Shown here: positions 38,935 to 50,159 of the stretch, in pieces | Layout of the letters: every line of letters begins with the position of its first letter | Numbering within the stretch: the stretch's first letter is position 1 | Made by a program: the position numbers and the translations under genes | Notes under the pieces: model-generated | Database searches by the model: none | Told to the model about the DNA's origin: nothing | What the model saw: the letters and a program-made list of their open reading frames with translations, nothing else | NCBI RefSeq assembly: GCF_021191705.1 | Contig: NZ_JAIWPU010000013.1 | Span: forward strand, 62,001 to 126,000 | Reading direction: 5' to 3' | DNA length: 64,000 nucleotides | Origin: Proluteimonas flavola | GTDB taxonomy: Bacteria; Pseudomonadota; Gammaproteobacteria; Xanthomonadales; Xanthomonadaceae

Positions 38935-40836
38935 TCAGCCCGCGTCGGCGCCCCGCGCCAGCACGCGGCGCACTTCCTCCAGCGCATTCGGATCGTCGAG
39001 CGTCGACAGATCGCCCGGATCACGCGATTCCGCCAGCGCCTGCAGCGAGCGCCGCAGCAGCTTGCCCGAGCGCGTCTTCGGCAACGCATTGACCACGTAG
39101 ACCCGCGCCGGCCGCGCGACGGCACCGAGCTGATCGGCAACGGTGCGCATCATCTCGCCGGCGGTCGCGTGCTGCGCGTCCGCGTCGCTCGACGCCTGCT
39201 TGAGCGTCGCGAACACGATCGGCACCTGGCCCTTCAGTGCGTCGGCGACGCCGATCACCGCGGCCTCGGCGACCGCAGGATGGCTGGACACCGATTCCTC
39301 GATCTCGCGCGTGCCCAGGCGATGGCCGGCGACGTTGATGACATCGTCGGTGCGGCCGAGGATGAAGGTGTAGCCGTCCTCGTCCTGGATCGCCCAGTCC
39401 AGCGAGCTGTAGAGCAGTTCCTTGAAATGCGAGAAGTAGCTCGACAGGAACCGCGCGTCGTCGTTCCACACCGTGGTCATGCAGCCGGGCGGCAGCGGCG
39501 GCTGGATCACCAGCACGCCCTTGGTGCCCGGCGGCACGCGTTCGCCGGTGGCCTCGTCGATCACGCGCAGGTCGTAGCCCGGCGTCGGCAGGCCCGGCGA
39601 ACCGAACTTCACCGGCTTGAGTTCGACGCCGGGCATCAGCGCCAGCACCGGCCAGCCGGTTTCGGTCTGCCAGTAGTTGTCGATGATCGTCGTGCCGCCG
39701 AGGCCGGCGCTGATCCAGCTCGCGGTGGGTTCGTCGAGCGGTTCCCCGGCGAGGAACAGGTATTCGAGTTTCGACAGGTCGTAGCGCTTGAGGAACGCCG
39801 CGTCCTGCTTCTTCAGCACGCGGATCGCGGTCGGCGAGGAGAACATCGTGCGCACGCCATAGTCGGCGCAGATCTTCCACCAGATGCCACCATCGGGACT
39901 CGTCGGCAGACCCTCGTAGAGGATCACCGTCGCACCGGCGATCAGCGGGCCGTAGACGTTGTAGGAATGCCCGACCGCCCAGCCCACGTCCGACGTGGTG
40001 AACATCACCTGCCCGGGCCGGATGTCGTAGATCGACCACATCGACAGCGCCATCGCGACCGCATAACCGCCGACATCGCGCTGCACGCCCTTGGGTGTGC
40101 CGGTGGTGCCGGAGGTGTAGAGCAGATAGCTGGGTTCGTTGCTTTCGAGCCATTCGACCGGCACGTCGGTGCCGGCGTGCTGCGCGCGGAGCGTCGCGTA
40201 ATCGACATCGCGGCCTTCGACGCGCGCGTAGCCGGGATCGAGTCCGCGATCGACGATCAGCACCTGCGACGGTGGAGACTTCGCTTCCGCGCATGCGGCG
40301 TCGATCAGCGGCTTGTACGGAATGACCTTGCCGCCGCGGCTGCCGGCGTCGGCGGCGATCAGCAGCGCAGGCTTGGCGTCATCGATGCGCAGCGCGAGGT
40401 TGTGCGCGGCGAAACCGCCGAAGACCACCGAGTGCACCGCGCCGATGCGCGCGCAGGCCAGCATCGCGAATGCGGCCTCGGCCATGTTCGGCATGTAGAT
40501 GACGACGCGCTCGCCGCGGCCGACGCCGAGCGCCTTCAGCACGGCCGCGAAATCGTTGACCTCGCGATACAGCTGCGCGTAGGTGATCTCGCGCGTCTCG
40601 TTGGTTTCCGTGGAGATCGCGACGAGTGCGAGCTGGTCGCCACGCGCGTCGAGATGCCGGTCGACGGCGTTGAAACACAGATTGGTCTCGCCACCGACGA
40701 ACCACTTGCGGAACGGCGGATTCGAATAGTCGAGGATCCGATCCGGCACCTTGTGCCAGTGGATCGCCTGCGCCTGCTCGCCCCAGAACCCTTCGGGGTC
40801 TTCGATGGAGCGGCGGTGGAAGTCCTGGTAAAGCAT
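38935..40836 (-). CDS. prpE: Propionyl-CoA synthetase
   Basis: AMP-forming acyl-CoA synthetase activating propionate to propionyl-CoA, feeding PrpC. It has 633 residues. The ATP/AMP motif is YLLYTSGTTGTPKGVQRD; later motifs are DNYWQTETGWPV and ILGRTDDVINVAGHRLGTREIE, and the acetylation-site lysine is in PKTRSGKLLRR. The N-terminus MLYQDFHRRSIEDPEGFW is of the PrpE/Acs type; the setting in the prp locus favours propionate over acetate. The start is at 40836. It is separated from upstream mdh by a terminator, so it has its own promoter between 40840 and 40930. Confidence 0.92.
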   Translation of the reverse strand: MLYQDFHRRSIEDPEGFWGEQAQAIHWHKVPDRILDYSNPPFRKWFVGGETNLCFNAVDRHLDARGDQLALVAISTETNETREITYAQLYREVNDFAAVLKALGVGRGERVVIYMPNMAEAAFAMLACARIGAVHSVVFGGFAAHNLALRIDDAKPALLIAADAGSRGGKVIPYKPLIDAACAEAKSPPSQVLIVDRGLDPGYARVEGRDVDYATLRAQHAGTDVPVEWLESNEPSYLLYTSGTTGTPKGVQRDVGGYAVAMALSMWSIYDIRPGQVMFTTSDVGWAVGHSYNVYGPLIAGATVILYEGLPTSPDGGIWWKICADYGVRTMFSSPTAIRVLKKQDAAFLKRYDLSKLEYLFLAGEPLDEPTASWISAGLGGTTIIDNYWQTETGWPVLALMPGVELKPVKFGSPGLPTPGYDLRVIDEATGERVPPGTKGVLVIQPPLPPGCMTTVWNDDARFLSSYFSHFKELLYSSLDWAIQDEDGYTFILGRTDDVINVAGHRLGTREIEESVSSHPAVAEAAVIGVADALKGQVPIVFATLKQASSDADAQHATAGEMMRTVADQLGAVARPARVYVVNALPKTRSGKLLRRSLQALAESRDPGDLSTLDDPNALEEVRRVLARGADAG

Positions 40837-40930
40837 GCGGGGTTCCCCCTGGCATCCGGCTTGGATCCCCGAGGCTAGACCCGACACCGCCTCCCGCGCG
40901 CTACGACGTTGGTCTACGCCCCCGCAGACA

Positions 40931-40963
40931 TGCAGAAGGCCGGACATTGCCCGGCCTTCTGCA
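40931..40963 (-). terminator. Terminator downstream of mdh
   Basis: Perfect 13-bp arms TGCAGAAGGCCGG (40931-40943) and CCGGCCTTCTGCA (40951-40963) with a seven-base loop, about 60 bases past the mdh stop. No long T-run, but stem strength and position fit. Confidence 0.68.
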
Positions 40964-41022
40964 TCGAAAACCACTGGATCGGCACGATCAACGCATCGGC
41001 GTCGACCGTGCGCGTCACGCAC

Positions 41023-42009
41023 TCAGCCCAGCAGGTGCGCCACGCCGCTGCGCTCTTCCTCGAGCTCGGCCAGGGTCTTGTCGATGGCCTTCTGGCTGAA
41101 GTCGTCGACTTCGATGTCCTTGACCAGCGTGTACTCGCCGTTCTCGGTGGTCACCGCGAAGCCGAAGATCACGCCTTCCGGAATGCCGTAGCTGCCGTCG
41201 GACGGCACGCCCATCGTCACCCACTTGCCGTTGCTGCCCAGCACCCAGTCGTGGATGTGGTCGATGGCGGCATTGGCGGCCGATGCGGCCGAGGACAGGC
41301 CGCGCGCTTCGATGATCGCCGCGCCGCGCTTGCCGACCTGCGGGATGAAGGTGTTGGCGTTCCAGTCGGCGTCGCCCACCTTGTCCTTGAGGTTCTGGCC
41401 GTTCGCGGTCGCGAAGCGGTAGTCGGGGTACATGGTCGGGCTGTGGTTGCCCCACACGATCAGGCCCTCGATGTCGCCCACCGCCACGTCGGCCTTGGTC
41501 GCCAGCTGGCTCAGCGCGCGGTTGTGGTCGAGGCGCAGCATCGCGGTGAAGTTGCGCGGGTTGAGATCCGGCGCCGACTTCATGGCGATGTAGGCATTGG
41601 TGTTGGCCGGGTTGCCGACCACCAGCACCTTGACGTCGCGCGAGGCGACCTTGTTCAGCGCCGCGCCCTGCGCGGTGAAGATCTTGGCGTTCTCGAGCAG
41701 CAGATCCTTGCGCTCCATGCCCGGGCCGCGCGGACGCGCGCCGACCAGCAGGGCGATGTCGGCGTCCTTGAACGCGACTTCCGGATCGTCGGTGCCGACG
41801 ACGTCGGCCAGCAGCGGGAACGCGCAATCCTCGAGCTCCATGATCACGCCCTTCAGCGCGGCCTGTGCCTTGTCGATCGGCAGTTCGAGCAGCTGCAGGA
41901 TCACCGGCTGGTCCTTGCCCAGCATTTCGCCGGAGGCGATCCGGAACAGCAGCGCATAGCCGATCTGGCCGGCAGCGCCGGTCACGGCAACACGGACGGG
42001 CTTCTTCAT
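41023..42009 (-). CDS. mdh: Malate dehydrogenase
   Basis: NAD-dependent interconversion of malate and oxaloacetate in the TCA cycle, cytoplasmic, 328 residues. The Rossmann loop is [33 protein letters not shown] holds the substrate arginines of the mobile loop; [13 protein letters not shown] and the catalytic-histidine region [13 protein letters not shown] follow. This is the longer cytosolic-type MDH typical of xanthomonads, actinobacteria and Thermus. ATG 42009 is chosen over an in-frame TTG at 42015. Its oxaloacetate is the co-substrate of PrpC, but the genes are separated by a terminator. Confidence 0.96.
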   Translation of the reverse strand: MKKPVRVAVTGAAGQIGYALLFRIASGEMLGKDQPVILQLLELPIDKAQAALKGVIMELEDCAFPLLADVVGTDDPEVAFKDADIALLVGARPRGPGMERKDLLLENAKIFTAQGAALNKVASRDVKVLVVGNPANTNAYIAMKSAPDLNPRNFTAMLRLDHNRALSQLATKADVAVGDIEGLIVWGNHSPTMYPDYRFATANGQNLKDKVGDADWNANTFIPQVGKRGAAIIEARGLSSAASAANAAIDHIHDWVLGSNGKWVTMGVPSDGSYGIPEGVIFGFAVTTENGEYTLVKDIEVDDFSQKAIDKTLAELEEERSGVAHLLG

Positions 42010-42077
42010 CGTCAATCCTCTCGTTCGTTCAAACGGTCACGTGGGTGGGAAGCATCCGGTCGGCGGGGGCCGGCCGG

Positions 42078-43277
42078 TCAGGTCAGCTCCGCGAAGAATT
42101 CGCGGATGCGGGCCAGCCCCGGCGCGAGTTGCGCTTCGGGACAGGTGTAGCTGATGCGCAAGCTCCGCGGCTCGCCGAACGCCGAGCCCGGCACGCAGGC
42201 CACGCCCTTGGTGTCGAGCAGCGCATTGCACAGATCGACGTCGTTGCCGATGCGCAGGTCGCCATGCGACCTGCCGAACGCGACGCTGACATCGGGAAAC
42301 ACGTAGAACGCGCCGGCGGGCTTCGGGCAGACCACGCCCGGAATTTCCGCCAGCGCTGCCATCACCAGATCGCGGCGTGCCTGGAATCCGGCGCACTTGG
42401 CCGCCGGCACATCCTGCGGGCCGGACAGCGCGGCCACCGCCGCCGCGGTCACGACTTCCGGCACGTTGGTGATGTGGTTGGAATTCATCGTCGCGAAGGC
42501 TTTTGCGACGTTCTCGGGACCGGCCAGCAGGCCGACGCGCCAGCCCGGCATGCCCCAGGTCTTGGACAGCGAGTCGACGAAGATCGTGCGCTCGCGCAGC
42601 TCCGGCCGCGCCTGGACGACGTTGTGGTAGCCGATGCCGTCGAACACCATTCTGTTGTAGATGTCGTCGGTGACGATCCAGGTATCGGGATGGCGCACCA
42701 GCACCTCGGCCAGCGCGGCGATCTCGCCGCGCGTGTAGACCATGCCGGTCGGATTCGACGGATTGTTGAACAGGAAGACCTTGGGCTTAACCGCCAGCGC
42801 CGCACCGAGCTGCGCCGGGGTCAGCTTGTAGTCCTGTTCGGGCGGGCACGGCAGCAGCTGGATGTCGGCGCCGACGATCTCGGCGATGTCCAGATACGTC
42901 GTCCAGTACGGCGTGGCGAACGCGAAGCCGTCGCCTTCGTCGAGCAGCACTTCGGCCAGCGTGTAGAGGATGTGCTTGGCGCCGATGCCGCTGGCGCAAT
43001 GCGCGCGGGTGTAGCCCGGCAGGCCGATGCGATCGAGGTGGCCGATGAACGCATCGAGCAGCGCATCGCTGCCGCGGTTGCTGCCGTACTGGCCGCTGTC
43101 ATGGTCGAGCGCCTCGCGCGCGGCGGCGTACACATGCGGGCCGGGCAGGAAGTTCGGCACGCCGATCGAGAAGCTGATGATGTCCCGGCCTTCGGCCTTC
43201 AGGCGCTTCGCCTTCTCGGCGACCTGCATGATGGCGCTGGGCCGGGCACGGCCGACGCGGCGGGCAAGCTGGGGCAT
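42078..43277 (-). CDS. Class I aminotransferase (aspartate aminotransferase-like)
   Basis: PLP-dependent aminotransferase of fold type I, 399 residues, most like the AspC subgroup Ib. Markers are RARPSAIMQVAEKAKRLKAEG, FSIGVPNFLPG, LFNNPSNPTGMVYT, IVTDDIYNRMVF, and the PLP lysine in SLSKTWGMPGWRVG; the substrate-binding arginine is in SLRISYTCP. The ATG at 43277 starts the conserved MPQLARRVG. It ends 68 bases before mdh in the same direction, so the two could be co-transcribed, both touching oxaloacetate. Confidence 0.9.
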   Translation of the reverse strand: MPQLARRVGRARPSAIMQVAEKAKRLKAEGRDIISFSIGVPNFLPGPHVYAAAREALDHDSGQYGSNRGSDALLDAFIGHLDRIGLPGYTRAHCASGIGAKHILYTLAEVLLDEGDGFAFATPYWTTYLDIAEIVGADIQLLPCPPEQDYKLTPAQLGAALAVKPKVFLFNNPSNPTGMVYTRGEIAALAEVLVRHPDTWIVTDDIYNRMVFDGIGYHNVVQARPELRERTIFVDSLSKTWGMPGWRVGLLAGPENVAKAFATMNSNHITNVPEVVTAAAVAALSGPQDVPAAKCAGFQARRDLVMAALAEIPGVVCPKPAGAFYVFPDVSVAFGRSHGDLRIGNDVDLCNALLDTKGVACVPGSAFGEPRSLRISYTCPEAQLAPGLARIREFFAELT

Positions 43278-43387
43278 CGCGGGACATCTCTCGGGACGGA
43301 GCGCCGGGCCAGCAGGCGCGGCGGCACAGCCCGGAATTTTAGCAGGCCCGCCGGAGGCGGGCATGGCGCGCGGGCCCTGCACGCAGA

Positions 43388-43413
43388 CGCCGCGGGCCCG
43401 AAGGGCCGCGGCG
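43388..43413 (-). terminator. Hairpin downstream of ppiB
   Basis: CGCCGCGGGCCC (43388-43399) and GGGCCGCGGCG (43403-43413) pair with one bulged base and a three-base loop, about 35 bases after the ppiB stop. A second G/C palindrome (GCCCGCCGGAGGCGGGC) follows near 43350. No T-run. Confidence 0.45.
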
Positions 43414-43447
43414 CCGGAAGACACCGGGCGGATGGCCGACGCCGCAA

Positions 43448-43942
43448 TCAGGCCGCGAGGACCTTGTTCCACTCGGCGACGCGGTCGGCCTTGCCCGCCA
43501 GCACCGCGTCGGTGTCGCCGACGATCCTGATCGACTTGATCGCATCGCCCTGCTTGACCGCATCGACCACGTCCAGGCCTTCGGTGACCTTGCCGAACAC
43601 GGTGTGCTTGCCGTCCAGCCAGTCGGTCTTGATGTGGGTGATGAAGAACTGGCTGCCGTTGGTGTTCGGGCCCGCATTCGCCATCGACAGCACGCCACGC
43701 TCGTGCTTGACGCCATTGCTGGTCTCGTCCTCGAACCTGTAGCCCGGACCGCCGCGGCCGGAACCTTCGGGGCAGCCGCCCTGGACCATGAAGTCGGCGA
43801 TGACGCGGTGGAAGCTCAGGCCGTCGTAGAAGCCGCGCTGGGCCAGATTGACGAAGTTGGCAACGGTCAGCGGCGCCTTGTCGGCGAACAGCTCGACGTT
43901 GATCTGGCCACGGTCGGTGTCGAATACGGCGTTCAGGGACAT
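43448..43942 (-). CDS. ppiB: Peptidyl-prolyl cis-trans isomerase (cyclophilin)
   Basis: Cytoplasmic cyclophilin that speeds proline isomerisation in folding proteins, 164 residues with no signal peptide. Family blocks are [19 protein letters not shown], the catalytic [15 protein letters not shown] (with the key Arg), and [16 protein letters not shown]. The ATG at 43942 gives [19 protein letters not shown], the standard PpiB start; a longer frame to 44020 lacks similarity. It diverges from typA with 186 bp between starts. Confidence 0.95.
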   Translation of the reverse strand: MSLNAVFDTDRGQINVELFADKAPLTVANFVNLAQRGFYDGLSFHRVIADFMVQGGCPEGSGRGGPGYRFEDETSNGVKHERGVLSMANAGPNTNGSQFFITHIKTDWLDGKHTVFGKVTEGLDVVDAVKQGDAIKSIRIVGDTDAVLAGKADRVAEWNKVLAA

Positions 43943-44062
43943 GAGGAATCCTGTTTGAGGGGAAAGATCATCGGCAGGCCGACGAACCCGCGACATATGG
44001 CTTCCGGCACGCGGTTTCAATACCCGGTTTCAAGCGGTCCGCCATGCGGCAGCGCAACACCG

Positions 44063-44068
44063 TATAAT
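44063..44068 (+). promoter_or_regulatory. Candidate -10 box for typA
   Basis: Perfect TATAAT, 60 bp before the typA ATG. No good -35 hexamer is seen at 16-18 bp upstream. Confidence 0.42.
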
Positions 44069-44128
44069 GCTGGGCTCTTTCACTGACTCTTGTGCGCCCC
44101 GGTCTTCGACTCTGGCGCAGCCTTGCCC

Positions 44129-45954
<1,826 letters not shown>

Positions 45955-45958
<4 letters not shown>

Positions 45959-46539
45959 GCCAGGCGCTGTTCCCGGCATGGCGGCCCAGTGCCGACGGCC
46001 GGGCGGCGCTCGCGACGGTGTCGCAACGATTGCAGGAGGCGCGTCCATCGGACGCGCCTTCTTTGCAACTGCGGCGCGCCGACCAGTGGCACGTCACCCT
46101 GTGCTTCGTGGGTGAGTCCACCGGCCCCGTTGTCGCACCGGCGCTCCTGGATGCTTTCGCTGACGCGGCGACCCGGATTCCGCCACACCGCTTCACCCTC
46201 GAACGTCTCGCCTACTGGCGCCACTCCGGCGCAGTCGTCGCGTTGCCGGCGCCCTGCCCCGCACTGCAGGCACTGTGCGATGCGAGCCATGACGCGGTCC
46301 GCCGCGCGGGCATCGCGCCGATGGAACGGACCACGCGGCCGCATGTGACGCTCGCGTTCCTCGAACGGGGACTGCCGCCGCAGCCGTGGCTCGATACGGT
46401 GGACTGCGGCGCCGATCTCCTCGACGTCGACGCATTCGAACTGCTGTTCAATCCCGGTGGCCGCTACGACGCGCTCGGCGCGTGGCCGCTGACCGGCGCG
46501 GCATTGCCCGAGCCACCCCGACAGGACGCCCTGTTCTGA
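45955..46539 (+). CDS. thpR: RNA 2',3'-cyclic phosphodiesterase (2'-5' RNA ligase family)
   Basis: Cytoplasmic 2H phosphoesterase of 194 residues that opens 2',3'-cyclic phosphates at RNA ends; ligase activity was its first name. The two HxTx motifs are HVTL in DQWHVTLCFVGE and in RPHVTLAFLERG. The start is a GTG overlapping the typA TGA (GTGA), indicating translational coupling; the third gene then overlaps this one's stop. The link to typA is genomic only. Confidence 0.9.
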
Positions 46540-46997
46540 TGACCGACGATCGCCCCGACACCCACAAAGGCCTGCGCGCGATCGCGCTGTTCGAAGCCGC
46601 CAAGGGCGTCCTGGCCCTGCTTGTCGCCGGCGCACTCGCGGCGATCGGTCCGGACGCGCTGCAGCACGAACTCGAACGCGTGCTCGCGCGCCTTGGCGTG
46701 GATGCCGAGCGCAGCGGCACCGCGATGCTCGATGCGATCACCCCGGAACGCCTGCACATCTCGATCGGCGTCGCGGCGATCTACGCCGGCATGCGCCTGC
46801 TCGAAGGCTGGGGCCTGTGGCGCCATCGCGCCTGGGCGTCGTGGCTGGGCGTGATCGGCGCGGCCGCGTATCTGCCGTTCGAGATCTACGCGCTGTGGCA
46901 GCACCCGGACTGGATGACCTGGGGTGTTTTCCTGCTCAACCTGACGATCGTGCTGGTGCTCGCGCGCGATCTGCGCCGACGCCGCAGCGCGGTGTGA
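46539..46997 (+). CDS. DUF2127 membrane protein
   Basis: Small integral membrane protein of 152 residues, DUF2127 family, function unknown. It starts DTHKGLRAIALFEAAKGVLALLVAGALAAIG (first membrane helix within this part). Further hydrophobic stretches are HISIGVAAIYAGMRLLEG, AWASWLGVIGAAAYLPFEIYALW and WGVFLLNLTIVLVLARDL, so about four helices. The ATG overlaps the thpR stop (ATGA), making it the third gene of a coupled typA-thpR-DUF2127 unit. Confidence 0.82.
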   Translation: MTDDRPDTHKGLRAIALFEAAKGVLALLVAGALAAIGPDALQHELERVLARLGVDAERSGTAMLDAITPERLHISIGVAAIYAGMRLLEGWGLWRHRAWASWLGVIGAAAYLPFEIYALWQHPDWMTWGVFLLNLTIVLVLARDLRRRRSAV

Positions 46998-47067
46998 TCC
47001 CATCGCCGCCGGCAACGGAGCGGCCAGACGGGTATGACGGCACTTCGGCGGACGCCGGGACGCGACG

Positions 47068-47407
47068 ATGACGACGGCCTTTCCTGTTTCCCGCGGCGCG
47101 CGTTGCGCTTGCGTTGCTGCTGGCCGCCGCCGGCGGCACGACGCAGGCGGCCGACACGATCGAGGCACGCAACGCCGCGGCCGGCCGGGTGATGACGCAC
47201 GGCATGTTCGTCGACGTCACGCTGGGCCATTGGTGCGGCGCATTGCCCGCGACGAACGGCCCGGGCGCGCGGGCGGCGCAGACCGACTGGGAACGCCGCA
47301 ACGCCGAAGCGGTGGACGCAGGCACCTTCGATGTCGCCCACAATCCCGGCGTCGCCGGGACCTTCCGCCTGGTGGCCGCCAAACGCCTGCAGCGCCGTGC
47401 GGATCGA
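47068..47407 (+). pseudogene. Frameshifted small secreted protein
   Basis: From about 47075 one frame reads RRPFLFPAARVALALLLAAAGG then TTQAADTIEARN, a typical signal peptide and mature start, and continues with MTHGMFVDVTLGHWCGALPA and TDWERRNAEAV. This frame has no start codon before a TGA at 47069. An ATG at 47068 is one base out of frame: deleting one G near 47076 would join MTT to the signal peptide. At the other end the frame has no stop before it enters the aroG-type gene antisense. A broken gene is the simplest reading; a TTG start at 47114 is the alternative. No family recognised. Confidence 0.45.
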
Positions 47408-48811
47408 TCAGGCGGTCACGCCCGACGCGCGACCCACCTGCACCTGCTTGCGCACGATCAGCATCGCCGTCTCCAGCGCCTGCTCGTAGTTCAGACGCGG
47501 ATCGACCTGGCTCTTGTAGGCGCGCTCGAGGTCGGTCTCGGTCAGCGCCCGCGCGCCGCCCATGCACTCGGTGACGTCTTCGCCGGTGAGTTCCAGATGC
47601 ACGCCGCCCAGGCGCGTGCCGGCTGCGGTGTGCAGGTCGAAGGCCTGCTCGATCTCGCTGCGGATGTTGTCGAAGCGGCGCGTCTTGTAGCCGTTGCTGG
47701 TCGATTCGGTGTTGCCGTGCATCGGATCGCAGATCCACAGCACGCGGCGGCCGGAGCGGCGCACGGCGTCGAGCAATGCCGGCAGGCGGTCGGCGATCTG
47801 GGTCGCGCCCATGCGGTGGATCAGGCTCAGGCGGCCGGGTTCGTCGTCGGGGTTGAGCACATCGATCAGGCGCAACAGTTCGTCCGGCGTCGACGTCGGG
47901 CCGACCTTGACCCCGATCGGGTTGCGCAGTCCCCGGAAGTACTCCACGTGCGCGCCGTCGAGCGCGGCCGTGCGCACGCCGATCCACGGGAAATGCGTGC
48001 TGAGGTTGAACCAGCCCCACTGGCGCGGCACCTGACGCGTGTTCGCCTCCTCGTAGGGCAGCAGCAGCGCTTCGTGCGAGGTGTAGAAGTCGACGCGGTT
48101 GAGGTTGTGCACCTGGGTGCCGGCCAGCGTCTCCATGAAACGCACGGCATCGCCGAGCCCCGAGACCATGCGCTGGTACTCCTCGGCCAGCGGCGATTCG
48201 CCCACCCACTCCAGCCCCCAGTATTCGGGGTGGTGCAGATCGGCGAAGCCGCCGTCGATCAGCGAGCGCACGAAGTTCATCGTCATCGCCGAACGCGCAT
48301 GCGCGCGCACCATGCGGCGTGGATCGGGAATGCGCGCCTCGGGCGTGAACGCCGGCGCATTGACCACGTCGCCGCGGTAGCACGGCAGCGTCACGCCATC
48401 GCGGGTCTCGGTGTCGGCCGAACGCGGCTTCGCGTACTGGCCGGCGAAGCGGCCGACGCGCACGACCGGCAGACGCATGCCGTGCACGAGTACGAGGCTC
48501 ATCTGCAGCAGCACCTTGAGCCGATTGGAAATGATGTCGGACGTGCAGTCGCCGAAATTCTCGGCGCAGTCACCGCCCTGCAGCAGGAAACGGCGGCCCT
48601 CCTGGGCCTCGGCCAGCTGCTGCTTGAGGCTGAGGATCTCCCATGAGGTCACCAGCGGCGGCAGCGCACGCAGTTCTTCCTGCACGGCGGCCAGCGCGGC
48701 CTGGTCGGGATAGGTCGGCAGTTGCTTGGCCGGGCGCGTGCGCCAGCTCTCCGGCTGCCAGTGTTCGGGCAGGTTCACAGGATGCAGGCTGCGCTCGTTG
48801 GACGACGACAT
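47408..48811 (-). CDS. 3-deoxy-7-phosphoheptulonate synthase, class II
   Basis: Condenses phosphoenolpyruvate and erythrose 4-phosphate to DAHP, the first step of the shikimate pathway, cytoplasmic, 467 residues. Class II (plant/mycobacterial type) features are WRTRPAKQLPTYPD, FLLQGGDCAENF (metal-binding cysteine), RVGRFAGQYAKPRS and the C-terminal CDPMHGNTE, with HLELTGEDVTECMGG. It is a single gene; dsbB lies 67 bp downstream on the far side of its start, in the same direction. Class II enzymes often replace AroF/G/H in xanthomonads. Confidence 0.94.
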   Translation of the reverse strand: MSSSNERSLHPVNLPEHWQPESWRTRPAKQLPTYPDQAALAAVQEELRALPPLVTSWEILSLKQQLAEAQEGRRFLLQGGDCAENFGDCTSDIISNRLKVLLQMSLVLVHGMRLPVVRVGRFAGQYAKPRSADTETRDGVTLPCYRGDVVNAPAFTPEARIPDPRRMVRAHARSAMTMNFVRSLIDGGFADLHHPEYWGLEWVGESPLAEEYQRMVSGLGDAVRFMETLAGTQVHNLNRVDFYTSHEALLLPYEEANTRQVPRQWGWFNLSTHFPWIGVRTAALDGAHVEYFRGLRNPIGVKVGPTSTPDELLRLIDVLNPDDEPGRLSLIHRMGATQIADRLPALLDAVRRSGRRVLWICDPMHGNTESTSNGYKTRRFDNIRSEIEQAFDLHTAAGTRLGGVHLELTGEDVTECMGGARALTETDLERAYKSQVDPRLNYEQALETAMLIVRKQVQVGRASGVTA

Positions 48812-48878
48812 GGGGTGTTCCTCTCGCGGGCGGCCATCATCGCAGTTTGCTGCCCTGCGTCACAACGCCGGCAACCGC

Positions 48879-49379
48879 TCAGCGGCGTGTGCGCAGGCCA
48901 GCGAACAGTGCGACAGCGGCCAGCAGCAGGAACCACACCAGACTCCAGGCCGGCATCGACAGGCCGAGGAAGGTCCAGTCGACGGTACCGCAGTCGCCGG
49001 AGCCGGTCAGCACCTTCTGGATCAGCGTGGGCGTGTCCATGGTCTCGCGCATGAAGGCGAACGGCGCGCCGCAGGTCGCGAAGCCCGGCGGATGCATCTG
49101 CAGCCACACATGACGTCCGGCAATGCCGATGCCGACCGCGGCCGCGGCGAAGCCCAGCAGGCCATAGGCCGTGCGGCCACCGCGCCCGCGTGGCGCGTGG
49201 ATGGCGGCAATCAGCAGCACGACGCCCAGCGCAGCGAAGGCCAGCCGCTGGAAGATGCACAGGGGACAGGGTTCGAGGCCCCATTGCAGCTGCGAATAGA
49301 TCGCGAAGCCGATCAGTGCGAAGCAGGCGACGGCGCCGACGAACATCAGCGTGCGGAACGACCAGCGGACAGGGTTCAT
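48879..49379 (-). CDS. dsbB: Disulfide bond formation protein B
   Basis: Inner-membrane quinone reductase that reoxidises DsbA, 166 residues with four hydrophobic segments. The first periplasmic cysteine pair is in EPCPLCIFQRLAF. The second pair is spread over FATCGAPFAF and GSGDCGTVDW, as in DsbB. RSFRTLMFVGAVACFALIGFA is the first helix. The start is the ATG at 49379. It is the gene just downstream of the ribosomal cluster, separated from rplQ by the intrinsic terminator. Confidence 0.94.
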   Translation of the reverse strand: MNPVRWSFRTLMFVGAVACFALIGFAIYSQLQWGLEPCPLCIFQRLAFAALGVVLLIAAIHAPRGRGGRTAYGLLGFAAAAVGIGIAGRHVWLQMHPPGFATCGAPFAFMRETMDTPTLIQKVLTGSGDCGTVDWTFLGLSMPAWSLVWFLLLAAVALFAGLRTRR

Positions 49380-49425
49380 GGGCAGACCGTCGATAGGGTG
49401 TCGCGATTATCCCGCCGCGCCGCGC

Positions 49426-49452
49426 AAACAAAAACCCCGGCGAGTGCCGGGG
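49426..49452 (-). terminator. Intrinsic terminator of the ribosomal protein cluster
   Basis: Arms CCCCGGC (49435-49441) and GCCGGGG (49446-49452) with a four-base loop; on the minus strand the stem is followed at once by TTTTTGTTTG. This is the best Rho-independent terminator in the window, 57 bases after the rplQ stop. Confidence 0.9.
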
Positions 49453-49509
49453 CTTCGTTCCATCGATGACGGGAACCTGCGCAACTGGCGCAGGTCGTCG
49501 CGATGCGGA

Positions 49510-49890
49510 TTACTCGGCTTCGACCGACGCCTGCGGGCGATCGACCAGCTCGACGTACGCCATCGGCGCATTGTCGCCGGCGCGGAAGCCGCACTTGAGG
49601 ATGCGCAGGTAGCCGCCCGGACGCGCCTGGTAACGCGGACCGACGGTGGTGAACAGCGTGCCGACGGCTTCCTTGTCGCGCAGGCGCGCGAAAGCGAGAC
49701 GACGGTTGGCGACGCTGTCGATCTTGCCGAGGGTGATCAGCGGCTCTGCGACGCGACGCAGTTCCTTGGCCTTCGGCAGGGTCGTCTTGATGAGTTCGCT
49801 CTTGATCAAGGACGCAGCCATGTTGCGGAACATCGCTTCACGATGGGCGCTGGTGCGGTTGAACTTGCGACCGGCTTTCTGGTGGCGCAT
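49510..49890 (-). CDS. rplQ: 50S ribosomal protein L17
   Basis: Large-subunit protein near the peptide exit tunnel, 126 residues. It starts [20 protein letters not shown] and continues [20 protein letters not shown], both highly conserved in L17; the C-terminal tail ([14 protein letters not shown]) is short. Last gene of the cluster, followed by the terminator. An unusually long 269-bp spacer with a hairpin separates it from rpoA. Confidence 0.97.
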   Translation of the reverse strand: MRHQKAGRKFNRTSAHREAMFRNMAASLIKSELIKTTLPKAKELRRVAEPLITLGKIDSVANRRLAFARLRDKEAVGTLFTTVGPRYQARPGGYLRILKCGFRAGDNAPMAYVELVDRPQASVEAE

Positions 49891-50122
49891 GGGATGGATC
49901 CTTCAGATTGGAATGGTGGGTCTGTGTGAGGCTTTGGCGCCGTCCTGGCGTTGGAACTTGGACTGCGGATGGTCCGGAACCGGTCGTCCTTCACCGGCAA
50001 CGCCGCGGGCTTCTGCCCGTCGGCGCGGTCTTGCATACATCGTCAAAGCAGATCGGGAGCCGCGGCTTGCGCCGCGTGTGCACTCCCTGCCCGACGAAGC
50101 ACGCCGGGCGTTCGCAACCCGC

Positions 50123-50146
50123 AGCCGATGCCTGACGGCATCGGCT
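50123..50146 (-). terminator. Intercistronic hairpin between rpoA and rplQ
   Basis: Ten-base perfect arms AGCCGATGCC (50123-50132) and GGCATCGGCT (50137-50146) with a four-base loop, starting 13 bases past the rpoA stop; outer CCCGC/GCGGG pairs can extend it. No T-run, so read-through, processing or attenuation are all possible. The rest of the 269-bp spacer shows no gene. Confidence 0.5.
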
Positions 50147-50159
50147 GGTCGCGGGCTGC

